NCBI GenBank assembly: GCA_023664735.1
Contig: JAMPFB010000017.1
Span: 1 to 35,181, forward strand
Direction of reading: 5' to 3'
DNA length: 35,181 nt
Source: Robinsoniella sp.
GTDB lineage: Bacteria > Bacillota > Clostridia > Lachnospirales > Lachnospiraceae
Shown here piece by piece: positions 8,773 through 15,753 of this stretch. Numbering within the stretch: position 1 is the first letter of the stretch; every line of letters begins with the position of its first letter. A model generated the notes under the pieces. The model was not told the origin of the DNA and ran no database searches. It saw only the letters and a list, made by a program, of their open reading frames with translations. A program made the position numbers and the translations under genes.

Positions 8773-10059
8773 CTATTTTTCTTTTGCATGCTCCACTACA
8801 AAGTCTGCTGCTTTGGTAACTGCCAAATCCATCATGATTTCCTTTTTACCATGCTCGCCAACGGTTTCCTTTACTTTATTCGCATCCATCTGGTACATGG
8901 ATGCCATTCTTTCGATTTCCTTATCAAAGTCCTCTTCTGTTGCTTCGATATTTTCCGCTTTCACAACTGCTTCTAACACAAGACGGGACTTAATTCTTGC
9001 TTCTGCCTGCGGTTTTATCTGTTCCATCATCTTTTCAGGCGTGAGACCTGTAAACTGGAAGTACTGTTCAATGGATAATCCCTGCATCTGAATCCGCTGT
9101 GCAAATTCATCCACCATTTGTCTCTGTGTGGTAGATATCATGGCATCCGGAATCTCCATCTTGGAATCCTCTACGATTGCTTCGATTACTTTGGATTCTT
9201 TTGCATTCTTTGCTTCTTCTTCTTTTTTCTCTGTTAATTTCTTTTGAACATCTTCTTTGTATTCTGCTAACGTATCAAATTCCGAAACCTCTGATGCAAA
9301 TTCATCATCTAATTCCGGCAGCTCCTTTTCCTTGATTTCCTTTACCGTTACTTTAAATACAGCAGCTTTGCCTGCAAGCTCTTCTGCATGATAATCCTCT
9401 GGGAAGGTAACATTGACTTCTATTTCTTCTTCCAGCTTTGCTCCTACTACCTGCTCTTCAAAGCCCGGAATAAATGCGCCGGAACCAATCGTAAGAGGAT
9501 AGCTTTCGCCCTTGCCGCCTTCAAATACCTCACCGTCTACAGAACCTTCAAAATCAATTACCGTCATATCGCCGTCTTTTACCGGCCTGTCTTCTACTGT
9601 AATGGTTCTAGCATTTCTTTCTCTTTCTTTTTCAATTTCTGCTAAAACCTCTTCCTCGCTGACAGTAGTATCTTCCTTTTCTACTGTTACGCCCTTATAT
9701 TTTCCAAGCTCAATCTCCGGCTTTAATGCTACCAGTGCGGTAAAGATAAATGGCTTTTCCGGTACAAGCTCCACTACTTCGATTTCAGGAGAAGAAACGA
9801 TTTCTTCCTCACATTCCTCCAAAGCCTTTTCATAAGCGGAAGGAATTACGGAATTGGCAGCTTCTTCTAAAAAGATTCCCTTTCCATACATTTTTTCTAC
9901 CATGGAACGGGGAACCTTTCCTTTACGGAATCCCGGAATGCTGATTTGTCCTTTATTTTTCTGGTAAGCCTTTTCCACTGCCTTTTCCATTTCCTCTGCA
10001 GGTACTTCTACAGTAAGCTTTGCCATGTTCTTTTCTAATTTTTCTACTTGTAAACTCAT
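8773..10059 (-). CDS. tig: Trigger factor (ribosome-associated chaperone and peptidyl-prolyl isomerase)
   Basis: Binds the ribosome near the exit tunnel and shelters nascent chains. The ribosome-docking signature GFRKGKVPR is at 43-51 in the N-terminal domain. It is followed by an FKBP-type isomerase domain (about 150-240, with GDMTVIDFEGSVDG and FIPGFEEQVVGA) and the long helical C-terminal chaperone domain. At 428 residues it is full length. AAGGAGG lies nine bases before the ATG. It is first in the quality-control cluster, behind a promoter at about 10140. Confidence 0.97.
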   Translation of the reverse strand: MSLQVEKLEKNMAKLTVEVPAEEMEKAVEKAYQKNKGQISIPGFRKGKVPRSMVEKMYGKGIFLEEAANSVIPSAYEKALEECEEEIVSSPEIEVVELVPEKPFIFTALVALKPEIELGKYKGVTVEKEDTTVSEEEVLAEIEKERERNARTITVEDRPVKDGDMTVIDFEGSVDGEVFEGGKGESYPLTIGSGAFIPGFEEQVVGAKLEEEIEVNVTFPEDYHAEELAGKAAVFKVTVKEIKEKELPELDDEFASEVSEFDTLAEYKEDVQKKLTEKKEEEAKNAKESKVIEAIVEDSKMEIPDAMISTTQRQMVDEFAQRIQMQGLSIEQYFQFTGLTPEKMMEQIKPQAEARIKSRLVLEAVVKAENIEATEEDFDKEIERMASMYQMDANKVKETVGEHGKKEIMMDLAVTKAADFVVEHAKEK

Positions 10060-10134
10060 TTATCTGTTTCCTCCTTATTATAAATGCATCTCGCCATGAG
10101 ACATATCATTCTATATAATCACAGTCATTTTACG

Positions 10135-10143
10135 ATTATAGCA
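10135..10143 (-). promoter_or_regulatory. Promoter of tig-clpP-clpX
   Basis: A consensus -10 box TATAAT preceded by TGC, an extended -10 element, 75 bases before the tig start. The -35 region (about 10158-10163, TTTTAT) is poor, as tolerated by extended -10 promoters. No CIRCE or CtsR-like repeat accompanies it. Confidence 0.65.
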
Positions 10144-10180
10144 CAAACCTTTTAAAAATAAAAGTAAAAAGTCTATTTTC

Positions 10181-10207
10181 TCCACTAAATTCTGGAAATT
10201 TAATGGA
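10181..10207. terminator. Stem-loop after the fused ABC transporter gene
   Basis: An 11-bp stem (10181-10191 with 10197-10207, one G-T pair) and five-base loop, 17 bases after the transporter stop codon. T-rich runs flank both sides: the plus-strand side is followed directly by TTTTT, and the minus-strand side by a T-rich stretch about nine bases on. It probably ends the transporter transcript just before the tig promoter. Confidence 0.5.
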
Positions 10208-10224
10208 TTTTTAATCTTTTTTCA

Positions 10225-11613
10225 TCATAAAACCACTAAAACTCCTCCCAGCTTCAGGCACTCTTCCTTGGAATGAGTGGTGATTATGACTATTTTTCCT
10301 TCTTTCCTTTCACGGATATATGCCATTGCTTTTTCCTTGTTTTCTTCATCCAGCCCACTAAATGGTTCATCAAGCAACAAACGCTTTCCTCCGGCTGCAA
10401 CAGCCCGTACCAGCTCTACCCGCCGTCTCATTCCGCCGCTTAACTGGCTTACCGGCTTATTCAGGCTGTCCTCTGGCAACAGCTTAAGCAACTCTTTTTT
10501 TGCTGTTTCTCTTGTCAAATTTCCGTATCTTCCTGCTGTCAGCATCACATTTTCTATGGCTGAAAGGTCATCGCTTAACCGGCACTCCTGAAACACCATG
10601 GCATTTCCCTGATTCCATGGAGAAAGCCTTCCGCCCCCAAAGCCTTCCGTCCCTGCCAGTATTTTAAGAAGCGTAGTCTTTCCAATTCCTGACGGTCCGG
10701 TAATACAATAAATTTCTCCTTGTGTGCACTGTAAATTAAAATCTTCAAGCACTGTATGGCTCCCATAGCTTTTGCTTACACCTTCCACAGTAAACGCAAT
10801 ACTCTTTTCCTGCCTGCTGTTATCATATGCCTGTCTTTTCCCCTTTAAGAACCATTTTGCCTTTCCTGCCTTTGCAAGCAGCCACAAAAAACCTTTTTCT
10901 AAAAGAAAGCTTATGGCAATTACCACTAAGGTCCACCCTAAAACTCCCGGCGTATCCAAATAGATTTTTGCCATATAAATCCGTTCCCCAATGGAAAACT
11001 CCGGCGTACCGATAACCTCTGCCGCCACTCCCGATTTCATGCTCATGCCAATGCACGTTTTGCAGCTATTTATTAAATAAGGAAAGACGGCAGGCATATA
11101 CAGATACACCACTTTTTTGGGAAAGGACACCTGATAGACCTCCAGCATTTCCTGCCTTTTATCATCAAGATGGGCAAGACCTGTTAAAATACTTTCATAA
11201 ACATTTGGAAATGCCACCAGAAAACTGCAAAAATAGGAAAGCTTTCCTGAGCCAAACCAAATTAGCAAAAGCACCACAAAAGAAGCAACGGGAATTGCTT
11301 TCAAAGTGCCGATTACAGGCGCCAGCAGCTCCTTTATAAAGGGAAAACGAAAGCTGACAGCTCCCAAAAGAATCCCCATAAAAAAAGCAAGAAGAAAGCC
11401 CATACCGATTCTCATAACGGACAAAAGCACCACCTGCCAAAAATCCGCCCTCAAAATATGTATGCAAAGATATTGGGCAACCTGCAGAGGACCTGCCAAA
11501 AGGATAGGATTAGCAACCACTAACTGCATTCCCTGCCAGATAAAGAGCCAGAACAGAATAATGCCCAGCTTTCTCCAAAGGTGCTTTTTATTCAAGACTT
11601 TTGTCTGTTTCAT
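10225..11613 (-). CDS. Fused ABC transporter permease/ATPase, NitT/TauT (SsuC-SsuB) type
   Basis: A single 462-residue polypeptide with a SsuC/TauC-like permease (about residues 1-255, several hydrophobic helices, with the coupling-helix region near MLEVYQVSFPKKVVYLYMPAVFP) joined to an ABC ATPase (about 271-462). The ATPase has Walker A GPSGIGKT (306-313), Q-loop QECRL, signature LSGGM (391-395), Walker B RLLLDEP (411-417), D-loop SGLD and the H-loop histidine at 447. It ends soon after the H-loop, so the C-terminal part of a typical SsuB is missing. The start is eight bases after the lipoprotein stop codon, with GGAG overlapping that stop, so the two are translated together. These importers carry sulfonates, nitrate, thiamine precursors or similar small molecules; the substrate is unknown. 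The fusion is continuous in one frame, with no sign of a sequencing join. Confidence 0.9.
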   Translation of the reverse strand: MKQTKVLNKKHLWRKLGIILFWLFIWQGMQLVVANPILLAGPLQVAQYLCIHILRADFWQVVLLSVMRIGMGFLLAFFMGILLGAVSFRFPFIKELLAPVIGTLKAIPVASFVVLLLIWFGSGKLSYFCSFLVAFPNVYESILTGLAHLDDKRQEMLEVYQVSFPKKVVYLYMPAVFPYLINSCKTCIGMSMKSGVAAEVIGTPEFSIGERIYMAKIYLDTPGVLGWTLVVIAISFLLEKGFLWLLAKAGKAKWFLKGKRQAYDNSRQEKSIAFTVEGVSKSYGSHTVLEDFNLQCTQGEIYCITGPSGIGKTTLLKILAGTEGFGGGRLSPWNQGNAMVFQECRLSDDLSAIENVMLTAGRYGNLTRETAKKELLKLLPEDSLNKPVSQLSGGMRRRVELVRAVAAGGKRLLLDEPFSGLDEENKEKAMAYIRERKEGKIVIITTHSKEECLKLGGVLVVL

Positions 11614-11621
11614 AAGAACTC

Positions 11622-12683
11622 CTATTCATAGTAAAACTCATGGTCAGGCAGTGCGCCTCCTACCGAATCCGGATTCTGATTATAAAGTACCTGCAGATAA
11701 CCGGATAATGCCTGCTTCATATCCTCCCCATCCAAATATACAAGATTGCAGACGGGAATTGCTTTTTCCGCAATGGGTTCCTTTTCCACGATTCCTGCTT
11801 TCACCACAAGCGCTGCTGCTTCCTTTGGATTTGCATTGACATATTCAATGCTTTCTTTATGTTCTGCCATAAACTGTTTTACCAGCTCGCTATGTTCTTC
11901 CACAAATGCTTTTCTTGCAATGGTCACTCCTGTCACCAGACTGCTGCCGGCCTCTCCCTGCACTGCCGCCCACTCCTTATTAAAATCAAGCGCTGTATGC
12001 AATGCCTCATTCTGCATACATGCCGCCGTTGCAAAGGGCTGGGGCAATAGTCCCATAGCTTCCGGATTCTCTTTCAATATTGCTACCACCTCGGAAGCCT
12101 CTGATTTATATTCTAAAGTTACATCTTCCACCTGATTTTCTGTTAGCAGATAGTTTAATACATAATCCGGCGTAGTACCTTTTCCTGTTAAGTAAATTGT
12201 CTTCCCCCCTAAATCCTTCATAGTGGAAATACTGCTGCCTCCTGTTACCAGATAAAGCACGCCTAATGTATTAACATCAATGACTACGATTTCGCTTTCC
12301 ACATCCATAGCTAATGTTTTATTATACAGGACACTGGCAACATTAGCAGGAACTAACGCAATGTCTGCTTCTCCCTTTAAAACCATGGGAAGAAGAGCAT
12401 CTGCTGATGTCTCCATTTTAAATTCATAGGCGGTCTCGGTTTCGTTTTTTTCTGCTTTGTCCATTAGCGCCACAAGCCCCATGGAAGTAGGTCCCTTCAG
12501 GGATGCTACTGTAACTGTGTCACCTGCTTTTGTTTCTTTTGTATTTGCATTTTCCGTTTCTGTAGCTTCCATATTCGCATTTTCTGTTGGTATTTCCTGT
12601 TCTGGTTCTGCCTTTGCGCATCCTGCCAGAAACACGAACATACATACTACTACCATAAATAGTAAAATCCGTTTTTTCTTCAT
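11622..12683 (-). CDS. NMT1/TauA-like ABC transporter substrate-binding lipoprotein
   Basis: The extracellular binding protein of the neighbouring fused transporter. It has a lipoprotein signal peptide ending in LAGC (lipidated Cys22), a Glu/Thr/Asn-rich tether (about 25-52), then a two-lobe periplasmic-binding-protein fold of the NitT/TauT type, suggested by GPTSMGLVALMDKA, DIALVPANVASVLYNK and GKTIYLTGKGTTPDYVLNYLL. Total length is 353 residues. No riboswitch-like structure is evident in the 87 bases upstream, so no ligand such as thiamine can be inferred from regulation. Confidence 0.88.
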   Translation of the reverse strand: MKKKRILLFMVVVCMFVFLAGCAKAEPEQEIPTENANMEATETENANTKETKAGDTVTVASLKGPTSMGLVALMDKAEKNETETAYEFKMETSADALLPMVLKGEADIALVPANVASVLYNKTLAMDVESEIVVIDVNTLGVLYLVTGGSSISTMKDLGGKTIYLTGKGTTPDYVLNYLLTENQVEDVTLEYKSEASEVVAILKENPEAMGLLPQPFATAACMQNEALHTALDFNKEWAAVQGEAGSSLVTGVTIARKAFVEEHSELVKQFMAEHKESIEYVNANPKEAAALVVKAGIVEKEPIAEKAIPVCNLVYLDGEDMKQALSGYLQVLYNQNPDSVGGALPDHEFYYE

Positions 12684-12770
12684 AATCTTCTCCTCATTTT
12701 TCCTTTTGTATAGGAATTTTGTTTATTAGCTTTAACTGTCATTGCGTATCCCATTTCCTGTTTCTTGTAA

Positions 12771-13160
12771 TCACTCTTTCAAAAAACTGGACAGATAATT
12801 TTGAACCACATTATAAAATTCCACAGCCCTGCTATATTGCTCCTCAGCATCCAATTTTGAAGCTATAAAAAAATCGTCATAATCACAGCTGTTTCTAATT
12901 TGAAAAGCAGACTGCAAGTATTTTGAATATTTTACATCAAATTTTTTTGTTTTAATATATTCCTTTTGAAAATATGCTATTACACCGGAATGTTTGGAAA
13001 AATCTATTTTGTCATTTGCCAAAACTGCCCTGACCGCTGTAAATATGGCATAATAGGACCGTCCAATTGAATCACGATATTTTCCAGCATCAAGCAATAG
13101 TTTAGCTGATTCCAGCTTTTCATTTGCATTTCTTAGCCTGTAGCTTACTAAATTATCCAA
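12771..13160 (-). CDS. HEPN domain protein of an MNT/HEPN module
   Basis: A 129-residue all-helical protein of the HEPN superfamily (PF05168-like), recognised by the SYYAIFTAVRAVL helix and the later IRNSCDYDDF. HEPN proteins are often RNases or partners of minimal nucleotidyltransferases in toxin-antitoxin modules. The RNase-type Rx4-6H motif is absent; instead there is R-x3-D-Y (Arg89, Asp93, Tyr94). The start is a TTG with GGAAGG eight bases upstream, and it overlaps the end of the nucleotidyltransferase gene by eight bases, which implies coupled translation and a matched pair. Which partner is toxic cannot be told from sequence. Confidence 0.85.
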   Translation of the reverse strand: MDNLVSYRLRNANEKLESAKLLLDAGKYRDSIGRSYYAIFTAVRAVLANDKIDFSKHSGVIAYFQKEYIKTKKFDVKYSKYLQSAFQIRNSCDYDDFFIASKLDAEEQYSRAVEFYNVVQNYLSSFLKE

Positions 13161-13491
13161 TTCGCTTTCCTTCCTTTCTTATATTCATATAATAAGGAAG
13201 TATTTCTTTATATTCCTCATATTCATCAAATGGAATAACGGCAGGTGAAACAACGACGTCATTTTCTATTCCCACATCAGCAGATTTATCCCATATCAAT
13301 TTTAGCTTATTCTGCAACTCGAACCTCTCTCCTTTTACAATTGCAACAATATCTATATCCGATTCTTCGTCATAATTTCCCCTTGCATAAGAACCATACA
13401 AAAAAATTGCAACAATATCATCCCCATACACAGAACGATAAAACATTGCTACCTGTTGGTATATATTATCAAGCTGTTTTTTTGTACACAT
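13153..13491 (-). CDS. Minimal nucleotidyltransferase (MNT) partner of the HEPN protein
   Basis: A 112-residue nucleotidyltransferase of the DNA polymerase beta superfamily. The GSx10DxD signature is complete: Gly33-Ser34 in LYGSYARG, and Asp45 and Asp47 in ESDIDIV, so it should bind metal and nucleotide. In the characterised MntA/HepT (type VII) systems the MNT protein adenylylates the HEPN toxin; by analogy this could be the antitoxin. The reading frame extends to 13545, but the ATG at 13491 has GAGAGG seven bases upstream and gives the usual size. A promoter lies about 46 bases upstream of the start. Confidence 0.87.
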   Translation of the reverse strand: MCTKKQLDNIYQQVAMFYRSVYGDDIVAIFLYGSYARGNYDEESDIDIVAIVKGERFELQNKLKLIWDKSADVGIENDVVVSPAVIPFDEYEEYKEILPYYMNIRKEGKRIG

Positions 13492-13536
13492 GGCATCCTC
13501 TCCCTGAACAGCAATTTTGAATTTCTTATTAAACAT

Positions 13537-13565
13537 AGTGTACACTTTCTAAAGCAAAATGTAAA
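13537..13565 (-). promoter_or_regulatory. Promoter of the MNT/HEPN pair
   Basis: TTTACA (13560-13565), a 17-base spacer and TACACT (13537-13542), placing transcription start roughly 40 bases before the MNT ATG. Confidence 0.5.
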
Positions 13566-13592
13566 ATTTTTTATGAAAGTTTATTTTTATAG

Positions 13593-13672
13593 GTAACCGC
13601 TCAGCCCACAGATCCAAAGCGGATTCCTATAGGCATGTTTTCTGCGTCGCCACGTTTTCGCTCGACAAAAAC
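13593..13672 (+). repeat. Half copy (B) of the palindromic repeat family
   Basis: About 80 bp aligned with the inverted right half of copy A at 6641-6836. Shared blocks are the terminus (GTAAC, then TCAGCCCACAG), GCATGTTTTCT followed by CGTCGCCACG, and TCGCTC followed by an A-run. The middle of the arm differs. No complementary second arm is present. The A-run end merges with the T-tract of the spore-protein terminator at 13673-13698. Confidence 0.75.
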
Positions 13673-13698
13673 AGGACGGCTTCTTACGAAACCGCCCT
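13666..13698 (-). terminator. Rho-independent terminator of the spore-protein gene
   Basis: A ten-pair stem (13689-13698 with 13673-13682, two G-U pairs) and a six-base loop, followed on the minus strand by GTTTTTG. It begins 17 bases after the SASP stop codon. Its U-tract is supplied by the end of repeat copy B. Confidence 0.8.
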
Positions 13699-13715
13699 GC
13701 CTTTATTTATTGCAT

Positions 13716-13916
13716 TTATTTCATTTGTTCTTCTTGTTTTTTGATCATTCTACGAACCATTTCGCCGCCAATGCTTCCAGCTTCCTTAGAAGTTAAGTCG
13801 CCGTTGTAACCTTCTTTTAAGTTTACACCAAGTTCAGAAGCAACCTCTGTCTTAAAACGATCCATTGCTGCCTTAGCTTCTGGTACCTGCATAGAATTAG
13901 AACTGTTACTTGCCAT
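13716..13916 (-). CDS. Alpha/beta-type small acid-soluble spore protein
   Basis: A 66-residue DNA-coating spore protein. It carries the two family signatures: EAKAAMDRFKTEVASELGV, which includes the TE(V/I/F)A site cut by germination protease GPR, and the later GYNGDLTSKEAGSIGGEMV. These proteins saturate spore DNA and protect it from UV and heat, and supply amino acids at germination. GGAGGTG precedes the ATG. It is a single gene with its own terminator. Expression is expected from sigma G in the forespore, but I could not place a convincing sigma G promoter upstream. Confidence 0.96.
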   Translation of the reverse strand: MASNSSNSMQVPEAKAAMDRFKTEVASELGVNLKEGYNGDLTSKEAGSIGGEMVRRMIKKQEEQMK

Positions 13917-13962
13917 TGTTATTCACCTCCGTAATTTTAATTTCTTTTATCTATTTTCAGAT

Positions 13963-14008
13963 AAGGACATCATTCGCTATTGACATATTCCATTGGAATG
14001 ATGTCCTT
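13963..14008. repeat. Perfect 13-bp inverted repeat upstream of the spore-protein gene
   Basis: Arms 13963-13975 and 13996-14008 are exact reverse complements (AAGGACATCATTC), separated by 20 bases. Neither side is followed by a T-run, so it is not a typical terminator. It lies in the 220-base gap between trpD and the spore-protein gene; apart from it the gap is AT-rich and shows nothing recognisable. Confidence 0.7.
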
Positions 14009-14136
14009 TGCTGAATGTTATCACTTATCTTGGTATTATTATTAGCCGATAAAATCTTTTTATGTTGGTAATTTTTGTTATCCATTTTCATGCTTTTTTA
14101 ACAAAAATTTTAAAATAACAATGTCTGAATTTTTCT

Positions 14137-15171
14137 CTAATCTTTATTCATTTCCGGACGGTTGCTGACTTCAATAAATTTTTGAAGCGTCTCACGAACC
14201 TTGCCGGAATCAATCAATTCTGCTGCAAGCTTTATACCATCTTCCATAGTCTCTGCCTTTCCGCCAATATAAAGGGCTGCGCCTGCATTCATCAAAACCG
14301 CATTCCGTTTATGTCCCTTTTCTCCGTTTAAAATCGCCCGTACGATATTTGCATTTTCTTCCGGCGTTCCTCCTGCAAGATCTGCTTTCGTACAGCGCTC
14401 AAACCCAAACTTTTCAGGAGTAATCGTATAAGATTTAAACCAGCCATCCTTCATCTCACAAACGGTAGTAGGAGCACACAGGGAAATTTCATCCAGTTTT
14501 TCCTGACCATACACCACCATTCCCCGCTTTACACCAAGGCTGATCAACACTTGTGCCAGCGGCTCTACTAAATATTCATCATATACGCCAAGAAGCTGCA
14601 TGGTTGGACTGCCGGGATTGGTAAGAGGTCCTAAAATATTGAACACTGTACGGAAGCCTAACTCCTTCCGGATAGCTCCTACATACTTCATGGAAGTATG
14701 ATATTTTTGGGCAAAGAAGAAGCACATGCCCACTTCGTTTAATAGCTCTATACATCTTTGAGGACTTTGCTGGATATTTACGCCAAGAGCCTCAAGGCAG
14801 TCTGCCGTTCCACACTGGGAAGAAGCTGCTCGATTGCCATGCTTTGCCACCTTCATGCCGCCTGCTGCACACACAAGCGCCGAGGTAGTAGAAATATTAA
14901 AGCTATGGGCATTATCGCCGCCGGTTCCTACAATTTCAAACACTTCCATGCCCGTCTCCACTTTTATGGCATGGTCTCTCATGGAAGCAGCACATCCTGC
15001 AATTTCATCAGTCGTCTCCGCTCTTGTGCTTTTGGTGGAAAGCGCTGCCAGAAATGCTGCATTCTGGGTAGGTGTAGTCTCACCACTCATAATTTCATTC
15101 ATTACGGCATATGCCTCATCATAAGTAAGGTCTTCCTTATTTACGATTTTTACAATTGCTTCTTTAATCAT
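14137..15171 (-). CDS. trpD: Anthranilate phosphoribosyltransferase
   Basis: Joins anthranilate to phosphoribosyl pyrophosphate in tryptophan synthesis. It has the PRPP-binding GTGGD loop with NISTT following, the anthranilate-site KHGNRAASS segment and the GPLTNP motif; 344 residues is the normal stand-alone length. AAAGGAGAG lies upstream of the ATG. No other trp gene is in the window, so it is separate from a trp operon here. It lies 84 bases after the GNAT gene and may be read through from it. Related folds (TrpD2, pyrimidine-nucleoside phosphorylase) are less likely given the motif match. Confidence 0.94.
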   Translation of the reverse strand: MIKEAIVKIVNKEDLTYDEAYAVMNEIMSGETTPTQNAAFLAALSTKSTRAETTDEIAGCAASMRDHAIKVETGMEVFEIVGTGGDNAHSFNISTTSALVCAAGGMKVAKHGNRAASSQCGTADCLEALGVNIQQSPQRCIELLNEVGMCFFFAQKYHTSMKYVGAIRKELGFRTVFNILGPLTNPGSPTMQLLGVYDEYLVEPLAQVLISLGVKRGMVVYGQEKLDEISLCAPTTVCEMKDGWFKSYTITPEKFGFERCTKADLAGGTPEENANIVRAILNGEKGHKRNAVLMNAGAALYIGGKAETMEDGIKLAAELIDSGKVRETLQKFIEVSNRPEMNKD

Positions 15172-15197
15172 TATAATCTCTCCTTTATAAAATTATT

Positions 15198-15248
15198 TTA
15201 CATAGTTTTACCATCTTTTGTAACAAAGTGCCTTTTCTGCATTTTCAT
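15198..15248 (-). CDS. Possible 16-residue small ORF between the GNAT gene and trpD
   Basis: ATG (15248) followed by 15 codons and TAA, reading MKMQKRHFVTKDGKTM. AGGAGAAGG lies just upstream; spacing is better for the second ATG at 15242 than for the first. The peptide is basic and contains no tryptophan, so it is not a trp-type attenuation leader. It could be chance; only the ribosome binding site and position argue for it. Confidence 0.25.
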   Translation of the reverse strand: MKMQKRHFVTKDGKTM

Positions 15249-15255
15249 CCTTCTC

Positions 15256-15753
15256 CTACAATTCCCGGTAATAAGGACATATATCTTCATAACGTCCGTC
15301 CTTCATGCGAAAGCCCTTGGGAATTATTCCCAATTGCACAAAGCCCAGACGTTCATAAAGATGGCGTGCCCGAAGGTTTGTGGCTACTACTGCATTAAAC
15401 TGTAATATTTGAAAACCATACAGCTTTCCTTGAAGCAGGCAATCGGAAACCAGTTTTTCACCAATATGAAGCCCTCTGCTTTCCGAGCTGACTGCATAGC
15501 TTGCATTACATATATGACCACATCGTCCCACATTATTGGGATGCAATATATATAATCCACAAACCGCATCTGTATCTGTATCTGTATTGACTGCTACTGC
15601 GCTATATGTCTGGGAAACAAAAAATTCTTTTCCCGTCTTTAGGGTTAAAAGCTCTTCCTGCGGAAATGCAATGCCTTCTTCTATAACCTCATTCCATATT
15701 TGAATCATCTTAGGCAAATCCTTTTCTGTATAAGACCTTATTTCAATATTCAT
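15256..15753 (-). CDS. GNAT family N-acetyltransferase
   Basis: A 165-residue acetyl-CoA-dependent acetyltransferase. The acetyl-CoA loop is seen in SSESRGLHIGEKLVSDCL, the motif B helix in NLRARHLYERLGFVQLG, and the C-terminus (GFRMKDGRYEDICPYYREL) resembles phosphinothricin-type and YhhY-like members. The substrate is unknown. The ATG overlaps the stop codon of the GH31 gene (ATGA) and AGGTG lies five to six bases upstream, so translation is coupled. A short in-frame hexanucleotide repeat (15568-15585) encodes alternating Asp-Thr. Confidence 0.88.
   Translation of the reverse strand: MNIEIRSYTEKDLPKMIQIWNEVIEEGIAFPQEELLTLKTGKEFFVSQTYSAVAVNTDTDTDAVCGLYILHPNNVGRCGHICNASYAVSSESRGLHIGEKLVSDCLLQGKLYGFQILQFNAVVATNLRARHLYERLGFVQLGIIPKGFRMKDGRYEDICPYYREL

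Noticed and set aside
8101-10143. CtsR or CIRCE heat-shock operators at the clp genes
   Set aside because: Neither the GGTCAAA-type direct repeat nor the CIRCE inverted repeat is visible in the upstream or intergenic sequences.
12684-12770. Thiamine-type riboswitch upstream of the binding-lipoprotein gene
   Set aside because: The gap is only 87 bases and shows none of the conserved stems or loops expected.
14758-15405. Plus-strand open frame of 215 codons opposite trpD and the GNAT gene
   Set aside because: Spans two minus-strand genes and their gap; composition is that of complementary coding strand.
15568-15585. Three hexanucleotide repeats in the GNAT gene as a phase-variation tract
   Set aside because: The unit is six bases, so copy changes stay in frame, and three copies are too few to slip often.
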